NCBI GenBank assembly: GCA_030632465.1
Contig: DAOVUR010000122.1
Coordinates: 1-5,943 of the forward strand
Reading direction: 5' to 3'
Length of the DNA stretch: 5,943 nt
From: a bacterium
GTDB lineage: Bacteria; Verrucomicrobiota; Kiritimatiellia; UBA8416; CAMZLY01
Shown here piece by piece: positions 1 to 5,943 of the stretch (its first letter is position 1; each line of letters opens with the position of its first letter). The notes below the pieces were generated by a model. That model was given only the letters and a program-made list of their open reading frames with translations. It made no database searches and was not told where the DNA came from. A program made the position numbers and the translations under genes.

Positions 1-647
1 AAAAGACCTTCCATAATGTGATTGGCCGGATTCCGGGAAAGACGGACCAGTGGATTATACTGGGATCGCATTTCGACACGATGCCGGGCATTGCAAATTT
101 CCAAGGAGCAAACGATTCAGGATCAAGCACGGGACTACTGCTGGCCCTAGCAGCCAAACTAAAAGAACATGAAGCTATGCCGTTCGATATTCTGCTGGCA
201 TTTCTAGATGGTGAAGAGTGTGTTAAACACTACGGTTCAACCGATGGACTACATGGTAGCAAACGCCTTGCGGCAACACTAGTAGGTAACCAAACTGCAG
301 ATCGAGTTTTGGCGGTAATCATTCTAGACATGATTGGCGACCGTGATCTTCACATTGCTATTCCACGCAACTCCACTCCATCACTAATTTCACTAGCCTT
401 TGATGCAGCCAATAAAACTGGAGCAAGATCATACTTCTCACTATCAGATAGTATGATACTTGACGACCACGTCCCATTCCTAAAGGCTGGCATGCCATCT
501 ATTGATCTCATCGACTTCACATTCGGCTCCGCATATGGAAAAAATGATTATTGGCATACAACTAACGACACTATGGACAAAATTAGTGCAGATAGCTTAG
601 AAGTCACTGGCAATGTTATTCTAGAGATGCTTAATCAGTTGAGATGA
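1..647 (+). CDS. M28-fold zinc enzyme, glutaminyl-cyclase-like (5' end outside window)
   Basis: This is the C-terminal 214 codons of a gene that begins upstream; the frame is open from base 3. The GTG at 18 is the internal Val of a conserved Asn-Val-Ile-Gly-Arg-Ile-Pro-Gly segment, not a start. Numbering from that Val, the M28 metal-site residues appear in order: His18 and Asp20 (HFD), Asp33 (GANDSG), Glu66-Glu67 (DGEE), Asp104 (LDM) and His180 (YWHT). Several segments look more like animal-type glutaminyl cyclase than a typical aminopeptidase: DGEE followed by a short insert and GLHGSKRLA, then DDHVPF, then Trp-His near the end. Known members either cyclise N-terminal Gln to pyroglutamate or remove N-terminal residues, usually outside the cytoplasm. 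Any signal peptide would lie off the window. The TGA stop is 4 bp before the DsrE-like gene. The fold assignment is firm; the choice of cyclase over peptidase is an inference from local similarity. Confidence 0.85.
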   Translation, partial: KTFHNVIGRIPGKTDQWIILGSHFDTMPGIANFQGANDSGSSTGLLLALAAKLKEHEAMPFDILLAFLDGEECVKHYGSTDGLHGSKRLAATLVGNQTADRVLAVIILDMIGDRDLHIAIPRNSTPSLISLAFDAANKTGARSYFSLSDSMILDDHVPFLKAGMPSIDLIDFTFGSAYGKNDYWHTTNDTMDKISADSLEVTGNVILEMLNQLR

Positions 648-651
648 TATT

Positions 652-996
652 ATGGAAAACAGTAAGCAAGAAAAACTACTGATAGTATGGACAAGTGCCG
701 ACCGAGAAGTTGCCCTTAACATGATATTAATGTATGCAGCCAATGCTGATAGCTGGTGGGACTCGGTATCTCTGCTACTTTGGGGCCCATCACAAAAACT
801 GTTCCTAGAGGACACTGAAATACAGGATGCCATTAAGCAGATAAAAGAGAGAAATGTTAGGCTTTTAGCCTGTGTTTCATGCGCAAACAAATACGGTATC
901 GCAGATGAACTAAAAACTCATGACTTGGAGGTCTTCAGCATGGGGCCACTTCTCTCCAACTGGCTACAGTCGGACAGCAAGGTGATTACGTTTTAA
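652..996 (+). CDS. DsrE-like small protein with CxxC
   Basis: A complete 114-residue protein of the DsrE/DsrF-like fold, recognised by its overall pattern. It has an N-terminal strand followed by WTSADREVA (residues 13-21), a WWDSVSLLLWGPS segment (35-47), a second strand ending in Ala-Cys at 73-74, and a C-terminal GPLLSNWL region (98-105). Cys74 and Cys77 form a CxxC pair at the place where family members often carry a conserved cysteine used for sulfur relay or thiol chemistry. The specific role of this soluble, probably cytoplasmic subfamily is not known to me, and nothing here shows sulfur oxidation genes. The ATG lies 4 bp after the preceding stop, with a weak GAG-type ribosome-binding sequence at about 641-643 inside the upstream gene's end, so the two are likely cotranscribed. 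The TAA stop overlaps the 3' end of the convergent mutS. Confidence 0.82.
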   Translation: MENSKQEKLLIVWTSADREVALNMILMYAANADSWWDSVSLLLWGPSQKLFLEDTEIQDAIKQIKERNVRLLACVSCANKYGIADELKTHDLEVFSMGPLLSNWLQSDSKVITF

Positions 997-3481
997 AGAG
1001 ATCCAACTGATCAATATTCACCCTAGGTTTGCGACGATGCTTAGCGATTTTCGGCTGTCCAGATTCACCAAATTCACCCTCTTCCAAATTGGCAAGAATT
1101 TCCTTAGATCGTTCAACCACTGCTAATGGCATACCAGCCAAGCGCGCAACTTGAATACCATAACTCTTATCTGCACCACCCTCAACTATACGACGCAAAA
1201 ACACAATGTCATCATTCTTTTCTCGAACCAGAATACTGTAATTTTTAACACCCTGCATAGTCTTTGCTAAATCAGTAAGCTCATGATAGTGCGTAGCAAA
1301 CAGCGTCTTGGCTTTCACCTCTGGAATATTATGTAGGTATTCAGCAACAGCCCAGGCAATACTGATACCATCAAAAGTACTTGTACCTCGTCCAATTTCG
1401 TCCAAAACAATTAAACTGCGGCTAGTTGCGTTATTAAGGATATTCGCAGTCTCCTGCATCTCGACCATAAACGTACTACGCCCTCTAACAAGATCATCAC
1501 TGGCCCCTACTCTCGTGAACACGCGATCAACTACACCTATCTGAGCCGATGAGGCAGGGACAAATGAACCTGCCTGAGCCATAACCACAAGTAGTGCTAC
1601 CTGCCGTATATACGTTGATTTACCAGCCATGTTAGGCCCAGTAATAATCAGTAACTGGTTTGTAGTACAGTCGAGCAGTGCATCATTAGGCACGAATCGT
1701 TCCGAATCCGGCATCTGCTCAATCACAGGGTGTCGCCCAGCCTTAATGATCAACTTATCGCTATCATCCATAAGCGGGCGCGTGTAACGCATCGCTATTG
1801 CTCGATCTGCCAATGTACTAAGGCAATCTAAGTAGCCCAGAGAAAATGCTGTAGCCTGAATAGATTCTGTATGACTGACAACAATCTCTACCACCTCAGC
1901 AAAAAGAGCCTGCTCAAGTGCGAGAGAACGTTCATGCGAGCCGAGAATCTTATTCTCATACTCTTTTAACTCAGGAGTAATAAAACGCTCTGCATTTACT
2001 AACGTCTGTTTTCTGATATATTCTGGCGGAACATTTTGTAGCTGCCCTTTTGAAATCTCTATGTAATATCCAAAAACCTTATTATGACGAACTTTTATGG
2101 TCTTGATGCCTGTACGCTCCTGCTCAGCAATCTGATACTCCGCAAGCCATTGCCTGCCATCTTTGGCAATCACACGTAATTCATCTAGCTCTGCATTACA
2201 GCCATTCCTGATAATCCCACCATCCTTAAGTTTAACTGGCGGCTCATCAACAATAGTTCTTTGGATAATATCAATAAGTTCCGGTAAGTCCTGTAAGTCG
2301 CTCGCCAAAGTTTTGATCAATTCCGCATCACAACTTTCTGCAATTGCTCTAACAGCTGGTATTTCCTGTAAAGAAAGCACAATAGAGATTAAGTCGCGCG
2401 GATTGCATGCCCCTGAGCCAGCACGCGCAATTAATCGCTCTAGGTCACGAACATGCCCACACATATCACGAAGCTCCCGCAACATTGTACGCGCAGTTGT
2501 AAGATTTTCTACAGCATCATGACGACGATTAATCTCCTTTAGATCAGCCAATGGCCGCAAAACCCACTCACGAAGAGTACGCGCACCCATAGCGGTCTTA
2601 GTAACATCAAGCACACCTAACAAAGAGTGTGCTGCATCATGGCCTGGTTGCGGAAGCAGATCTAAATTATTACTAGATGACTCATCCAGAAACATATAAT
2701 CACTTGAACTACGTAAACTAAAGGAGCGGACGTGCGATACTTGACGTCTAAGGTTCTCACGAACGTAATATAACACCGCACCAGCAGCACCCACTACAGC
2801 AGGTTCATCCTCACATCCAAAGCCCGCTAGGGAATGAACATTAAAATGGCGAAGCAATTGATCATCTGCCGCATCAGCATCAAAAGTCCAGTCATCACAT
2901 TTTGTTAATGAAAAAGTTAACCCGGGCGGAACTTCATCCAGTCCACTAGATTCCGACTGATTTTCTGGAACAATACACTCATTAGGTGAGATTCGTCGCA
3001 ATGTATCCCACAGCTCTTCTATAGATTCAAAACTCTCCCCATAAAATAAGCCAGTCGAAAGATCAAGGGTAGCCAACCCGTACCGTTTACCTGCAAAAGT
3101 TATACCAGCGAGAAAACTGTTCTTCTTGGAATCAAGAATGTTATCTTCAGTAACCGTACCTGGTGTAACAACTCTTGTTATTTCTCGCTGAACAATACCC
3201 TTGGCTTCACTTGCATCTTCCACCTGCTCGCATATTGCAACTTTTATTCCAGCACGGATAAGTTTAGCCAAGTATCCTTCTGCCGCGTGATACGGAATGC
3301 CACACATCGGATATTTATTACGCTTAGTCAGCGCAATATCAAGTACTGGAGCAGCCTTAACAGCATCATCATAAAACATCTCATAGAAGTCACCCAGTCT
3401 AAAGAACAGAATAGTATCATCAGGCAGTTCTGCCCTAATCCTGCGATACTGCTGCATCATGGGCGTTAACTTTTCTGACAT
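986..3481 (-). CDS. mutS: DNA mismatch repair protein MutS
   Basis: Full-length MutS of 831 residues, which recognises base mismatches and small loops and starts repair as an ATP-dependent sliding clamp. The N-terminal domain has the mismatch-wedging Phe-x-Glu motif (Phe32, Glu34 in GDFYEMF). The ATPase domain has Walker A GPNMAGKST (615-623), Walker B ending LDEIGRGTSTFDG (to 705) and the ATHYHEL segment (729-735). The C-terminus reads Gln-Leu-Asp-Leu-Phe at 825-829, a near-ideal beta-clamp-binding motif, two residues before the TAA stop. The tetramerisation segment that follows the equivalent motif in E. coli (853 residues) is missing. I chose the ATG at 3481, which gives the family-typical start MSEKLTPMMQQY and has a GTGGA-like ribosome-binding sequence 8 bases upstream. 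An in-frame GTG at 3508 would add nine unusual residues. The gene lies 128 bp downstream of rsmA and overlaps the DsrE-like gene by 11 bp tail-to-tail. Confidence 0.98.
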   Translation of the reverse strand: MSEKLTPMMQQYRRIRAELPDDTILFFRLGDFYEMFYDDAVKAAPVLDIALTKRNKYPMCGIPYHAAEGYLAKLIRAGIKVAICEQVEDASEAKGIVQREITRVVTPGTVTEDNILDSKKNSFLAGITFAGKRYGLATLDLSTGLFYGESFESIEELWDTLRRISPNECIVPENQSESSGLDEVPPGLTFSLTKCDDWTFDADAADDQLLRHFNVHSLAGFGCEDEPAVVGAAGAVLYYVRENLRRQVSHVRSFSLRSSSDYMFLDESSSNNLDLLPQPGHDAAHSLLGVLDVTKTAMGARTLREWVLRPLADLKEINRRHDAVENLTTARTMLRELRDMCGHVRDLERLIARAGSGACNPRDLISIVLSLQEIPAVRAIAESCDAELIKTLASDLQDLPELIDIIQRTIVDEPPVKLKDGGIIRNGCNAELDELRVIAKDGRQWLAEYQIAEQERTGIKTIKVRHNKVFGYYIEISKGQLQNVPPEYIRKQTLVNAERFITPELKEYENKILGSHERSLALEQALFAEVVEIVVSHTESIQATAFSLGYLDCLSTLADRAIAMRYTRPLMDDSDKLIIKAGRHPVIEQMPDSERFVPNDALLDCTTNQLLIITGPNMAGKSTYIRQVALLVVMAQAGSFVPASSAQIGVVDRVFTRVGASDDLVRGRSTFMVEMQETANILNNATSRSLIVLDEIGRGTSTFDGISIAWAVAEYLHNIPEVKAKTLFATHYHELTDLAKTMQGVKNYSILVREKNDDIVFLRRIVEGGADKSYGIQVARLAGMPLAVVERSKEILANLEEGEFGESGQPKIAKHRRKPRVNIDQLDLFKT

Positions 3482-3579
3482 AATCATATTCCACTTAAAA
3501 CTGTTCACTAATCATACGTCCGCTACTTACCGGCACGCTAACAACTCTATTGATAAATTTTCCAGTAGTAAAAAGATGA

Positions 3580-3608
3580 AATTTACCTGCTTAAAGAACT
3601 CAAGTCAA
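3580..3608 (-). promoter_or_regulatory. Candidate sigma-70-type promoter for mutS
   Basis: Read on the - strand, TTGACT (3608-3603; five of six matches to TTGACA) is followed by a 17-bp spacer and TAAATT (3585-3580; four of six matches to TATAAT). The -35 lies just inside the gap after the rsmA stop. Transcription would start near 3573 and give a leader of about 90 bases. This would let mutS be expressed separately from the upstream SurA-like/rsmA unit. The evidence is the hexamer match and spacing only; in AT-rich DNA such matches can arise by chance. Confidence 0.35.
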
Positions 3609-3609
3609 T

Positions 3610-4485
3610 TTAAACCTGAATTGCTTGAGCTAAAGACACCCAATCAGAAACAGCAAGATCGCCAGGTCGCGCCTGTGGACTTATCCCTAGGCCAGCCAGA
3701 AGCTCTCCTGAAGTCTCCTGCGTCAACTCTAAATCTGATGCCTGTTTAGACAATATCCCTTGCATCTGCTTCCTACGATGCGCAAAAGAGATCTTGAGCA
3801 ATCGCCTAAATAGTTTCGTCTTCTCTGGGGCAAGCCCATAACTCTTGCAACGCGTAAGCTCAATAATAGATGACTCAACCTTAGGTACAGGCCAGAAACA
3901 GTTATTGCTAATCTTTTTTACTACAGTAACATCATAACTTATCTGTACCCTAACGCTCAATAACCCGTAGTTTTTTGTTCCCGGAAGAGCGGCAAGACGC
4001 TGAGCAACCTCATCCTGCAATGTCACTACGATCTTTTCTGGCATAACATCAGCAGAAGCCATATCAATTAATATTCTACTTCCCGCTGAATATGGGAGGT
4101 TAGATACAAGTTTATTGATACCTGACGCTAATATATCCTCCATATTACAATCAAGCGCATCTCCTTGAATCAACTCTAGATTATCAACTTCACCCCATCG
4201 CTCCTGAAGCAACTCCGCAAGCCTATAATCTTTTTCAACGGCAACAACACGTCCAACTCTTCGGAGCAGTTGATCAGTGACAACACCGAGCCCTGGCCCA
4301 ATCTCTAGCACCTGATCATTAGGCTGTAAGTCAGCGCAATCCAGCAGAATATCTAGGATATTCCCATCTACAAGAAAGTTTTGACCAAGCACTTTGCTAG
4401 GGTGAAAATCCATACCTATAACCAGATCTCTGACCGCCGTCAAACTTGTTAATGGCTCTATATCTTCTAACTCTTCAATTTTCAT
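3610..4485 (-). CDS. rsmA: 16S rRNA (adenine1518-N6/adenine1519-N6)-dimethyltransferase
   Basis: A complete 291-residue RsmA/KsgA, the SAM-dependent cytoplasmic enzyme that dimethylates two adjacent adenines in helix 45 of 16S rRNA late in small-subunit assembly. All hallmark motifs are present: LGQNFL (33-38), SAM-binding EIGPGLG (61-67), the acidic ribose-binding Glu84 in VEKD, GDA (108-110), catalytic NLPY (129-132) and the PVPKVESS segment (199-206). The C-terminal domain retains an Arg-Arg-Lys region (237-239) and a closing RPGDLAVSDW segment. The start ATG gives about 30 residues before LGQNFL, similar to the longer N-terminus of the Bacillus subtilis enzyme. Met25 is too close to the conserved core to be preferred. 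No clear Shine-Dalgarno sequence precedes the start. It follows the SurA-like gene by 34 bp in the same direction and is probably cotranscribed with it. Confidence 0.97.
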   Translation of the reverse strand: MKIEELEDIEPLTSLTAVRDLVIGMDFHPSKVLGQNFLVDGNILDILLDCADLQPNDQVLEIGPGLGVVTDQLLRRVGRVVAVEKDYRLAELLQERWGEVDNLELIQGDALDCNMEDILASGINKLVSNLPYSAGSRILIDMASADVMPEKIVVTLQDEVAQRLAALPGTKNYGLLSVRVQISYDVTVVKKISNNCFWPVPKVESSIIELTRCKSYGLAPEKTKLFRRLLKISFAHRRKQMQGILSKQASDLELTQETSGELLAGLGISPQARPGDLAVSDWVSLAQAIQV

Positions 4486-4519
4486 AAGTTCTATTAATTA
4501 TTCTCTAGTCAATATTTCA

Positions 4520-5506
4520 TCAGTTTCCAGCAAATGGATCTACTTCGATAATTTCAATCTGAGCATTTCGTTTTAAAGAAGATATCCATTCTTTATGAAG
4601 ACGCATTCCTTCTTTATTACGTAACTCACCCTCTATCCCTGCCCGGGCATCAGCAAATGATTCTACTGCCCCAGTCTTACGCTCACTGACTTCTAGTATA
4701 TATAGATCATCATCTATCTCAAGCACATCACTAATCTCGCCAATCTTAAGTTCAGCTTCTGCAAGCTGCAGCTCTTCACGTAAGTCTCCGGGAGCTACCC
4801 ACCCCCAATCACCGCCATCGTCAGCCTTATATCCCTTAGAAAACTTCTTAGCTGCAGCAGCGAAATCTCCACCATTCTTCAGCTGGGTCTGCAGATCAAG
4901 AGCTTTCTGCATCGCCCCTTTACCACCACTTTCATCCTTCTTCAAAACAATCATCTGTAACTTTATAGTACTTGCTGTTTTATATTCATTCTGATGCTCT
5001 TGGTAATATTTCTGAACATCGACAGCTGAAACCTTCAAGCGTTGCTGTACATTCGCATGCCGCATAGATGAAATAATTATCTGGTTACGAATATTATCTC
5101 TCCAAGACTCATAAGTAAGATTATCCGCTGCTAAAGCACGCATCATTGCTTTACGATCATCATGAAATACTTCATGTAGAATCTCATTCACACGACCATC
5201 CACAACATTCTCAGGAATCTGTCCCTGTTGATCTTTATACGAATCTAAAATCAACTTACTCTCTACCAGGTTCTCTAACGATTTCTGAAAAACCCTTTTT
5301 GTCTCTCTACGTAACTCTTCACCTGTATACTTTGCTATCAGCTCACGCTGCAATGGCTGCACCTGAAGCATAACATCCCCAATTGTAATAGAATGATCAT
5401 TAACCTTTGCCATCAAACCATCTAGTAATATCTCCTTTTGCGCCATTGTATTAGCAGCAACAAATAGTGATAACACCAAATAAATCATATAAGATATTCT
5501 TTTCAT
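4520..5506 (-). CDS. SurA-like periplasmic peptidyl-prolyl isomerase/chaperone
   Basis: A 328-residue exported protein. Residues 1-22 form a Sec signal peptide: Lys2-Arg3, a hydrophobic core at about 7-18, and a Thr-Met-Ala cleavage site before Gln23. Residues 28-175 match a SurA-type N-terminal chaperone domain (opening DGLMAKVNDHSITIGDV) made largely of helices. Residues about 181-277 form one parvulin (PpiC/rotamase) domain, with GGDFAAAAKKFS, GGDWGW, an LKIGEIS turn and a closing LEVSERK. E. coli SurA is longer and has two parvulin domains. The family role is to escort outer-membrane proteins through the periplasm. Two positions that usually carry conserved histidines are not His here: the first-strand HILV is QMIV (184-187), and the last-strand YHI is LYI. 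Chaperoning may therefore matter more than isomerase activity. It is the first gene of the leftward group. The name surA is withheld because orthology is not proven. Confidence 0.88.
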   Translation of the reverse strand: MKRISYMIYLVLSLFVAANTMAQKEILLDGLMAKVNDHSITIGDVMLQVQPLQRELIAKYTGEELRRETKRVFQKSLENLVESKLILDSYKDQQGQIPENVVDGRVNEILHEVFHDDRKAMMRALAADNLTYESWRDNIRNQIIISSMRHANVQQRLKVSAVDVQKYYQEHQNEYKTASTIKLQMIVLKKDESGGKGAMQKALDLQTQLKNGGDFAAAAKKFSKGYKADDGGDWGWVAPGDLREELQLAEAELKIGEISDVLEIDDDLYILEVSERKTGAVESFADARAGIEGELRNKEGMRLHKEWISSLKRNAQIEIIEVDPFAGN

Positions 5507-5582
5507 CTCTCTGTAACTCTCAACTTTAATTTGTTAAGCCAAACCGAAGCGTGACTGAATTCTTTATTTATAATATCTGGGC

Positions 5583-5610
5583 ATAATAACATTAATACAG
5601 CTGTTGACAA
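5583..5610 (-). promoter_or_regulatory. Candidate promoter for the SurA-like/rsmA unit
   Basis: On the - strand, TTGTCA (5610-5605; five of six to TTGACA), a 16-bp spacer and TATTAT (5588-5583; five of six to TATAAT) lie upstream of the SurA-like start. Transcription would begin near 5576, leaving an untranslated leader of about 70 bases. A TATAAA sequence slightly downstream is an alternative -10 but has a poorer -35. This is inferred from consensus match and spacing. Confidence 0.4.
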
Positions 5611-5633
5611 TCCAATTAAGCATATTGTACATT
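5604..5633 (+). promoter_or_regulatory. Candidate promoter for the lipoprotein gene
   Basis: A perfect TTGACA (5604-5609), an 18-bp spacer and TACATT (5628-5633; four of six to TATAAT) precede the lipoprotein gene. The predicted start of transcription, about seven bases after the -10, falls at or next to the ATG at 5641, so the mRNA would be nearly or fully leaderless. The -35 box overlaps the -35 of the opposing promoter by five bases. The match is inferred; the -10 is weak. Confidence 0.4.
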
Positions 5634-5640
5634 ACTTCTT

Positions 5641-5943
5641 ATGAAATTATTTACTACATTAACTCTTTTAGCGATGTCGACACTTAGTGTCATTCTATTT
5701 GTTGGGTGTGAAACAGAATCAGCAAATGCTTCAATTCATATTTCCCCTTCCGCGGCCACTATCCGTGAAGGTCAATCTATAACATTTACTGCCGAGGGCG
5801 GTTACGATCACAGATGGTCTATTGACAACAGTATAGGACGCCTATCAACTAGCACTGGCAATACGACGGTATATACAGCTATGAGTGGCACAAATGTTCA
5901 GCAGACGCTAACGCTAACATCAACAATTGACGGATTGTATTCA
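5641..5943 (+). CDS. Lipoprotein with Ig-like region (3' end outside window)
   Basis: The first 101 codons of a gene that runs off the right edge without a stop. The N-terminus is a lipoprotein signal: Lys2, a hydrophobic stretch at about 4-21, then LFVGC with lipidation at Cys23. The -3 position is Phe, slightly off the usual Leu/Val/Ile. Glu at +2 is not the Asp that retains lipoproteins in the inner membrane, so outer-membrane anchoring is likely if Lol rules apply. After a short linker, residues from about 31 (SIHISPSAATIREGQSITFT, then a Tyr and a Trp spaced as in beta-sandwich cores) read like an Ig-like or bacterial Ig surface domain, with abundant Ser and Thr. No Shine-Dalgarno sequence is seen before the ATG. 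It is divergent from the SurA-like gene. I do not recognise a specific function. Confidence 0.75.
   Translation, partial: MKLFTTLTLLAMSTLSVILFVGCETESANASIHISPSAATIREGQSITFTAEGGYDHRWSIDNSIGRLSTSTGNTTVYTAMSGTNVQQTLTLTSTIDGLYS

Noticed and set aside
18..20. GTG as a start codon for the first gene
   Set aside because: It encodes the Val of a conserved M28 segment and the frame stays open upstream to the window edge, so the gene starts outside.
1..130. Locally more G-rich codons at the start of the M28-like gene than further along
   Set aside because: The stretch is too short and too close to the window edge to argue for transfer or a mosaic gene.
621..890. Open frame on the - strand across the end of the M28-like gene and the DsrE-like gene
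   Set aside because: It is antisense to two recognisable genes, and its translation is Ser/Leu-rich with no family resemblance.
955..1015. Possible terminator at the convergent DsrE-like/mutS junction
   Set aside because: Only four-base inverted matches (ACTG/CAGT and GATC) are present, without a following T-run on either strand.
1308..2522. Open frames on the + strand inside mutS (1308-1544 and 2163-2522)
   Set aside because: They lie entirely antisense to conserved MutS domains and show no recognisable protein features.
3482..3508. Nine-residue N-terminal extension of MutS from a GTG at 3508
   Set aside because: The residues do not resemble MutS N-termini, whereas the ATG at 3481 gives the family-typical start with a spaced ribosome-binding sequence.
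3516..3538. Possible hairpin (CCG/CGG) in the mutS leader
   Set aside because: Only about three base pairs with a long loop and no U-run, which is too weak for a terminator or riboswitch.
3287..3749. Two + strand open frames over the mutS start, the rsmA-mutS gap and the rsmA end
   Set aside because: They are mostly antisense to mutS and rsmA coding sequence; the part in the gap is too short and featureless to support a gene.
5146..5373. + strand open frame inside the SurA-like gene
   Set aside because: It is antisense to a well-supported exported protein; the His-rich start reflects the opposing codons.
5569..5574. Perfect TATAAT on the + strand in the divergent region
   Set aside because: No acceptable -35 lies 16-18 bp upstream, so it is more likely AT-rich background.

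Overview
The window looks like ordinary chromosomal DNA from a diderm (outer-membrane-bearing) bacterium of moderately low GC. The diderm call rests on a SurA-type periplasmic chaperone with a Sec signal peptide, and on a lipoprotein whose mature N-terminus is Cys-Glu, compatible with outer-membrane sorting. The gene mix and the style of the final lipoprotein resemble the Verrucomicrobiota/Kiritimatiellota side of the PVC group. That placement is a low-confidence impression from memory, not a computed result.

Layout. On the + strand, 1-647 is the C-terminal part of an M28-fold zinc enzyme resembling glutaminyl cyclase. Four bases later comes a small DsrE-like protein (652-996). The next three genes are on the - strand and are read from right to left: a SurA-like chaperone (5506-4520), rsmA/ksgA (4485-3610) and mutS (3481-986). 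The mutS 3' end overlaps the DsrE-like 3' end tail-to-tail by 11 bp. A 134-bp divergent intergenic region (5507-5640) separates the SurA-like gene from a + strand lipoprotein gene that begins at 5641 and leaves the window without a stop.

How the genes fit together. The SurA-like and rsmA genes are 34 bp apart and probably form one transcription unit covering outer-membrane protein folding and 16S rRNA dimethylation. A surA/rsmA neighbourhood is also known in Proteobacteria, where pdxA lies between them; pdxA is absent here. mutS follows after 128 bp that contain a plausible promoter of its own, so it may be read both from the operon and independently. The M28-like and DsrE-like genes are probably cotranscribed, but I see no clear functional link. 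The divergent region contains back-to-back candidate promoters sharing overlapping -35 boxes, and the lipoprotein mRNA may be leaderless.

I saw no tRNA or rRNA genes, CRISPR array, insertion sequence, prophage or defence system, and no convincing rho-independent terminator. The points worth a second look are modest: the mutS C-terminus, the parvulin active site, the cyclase-versus-peptidase question, and the divergent promoter and leaderless start.
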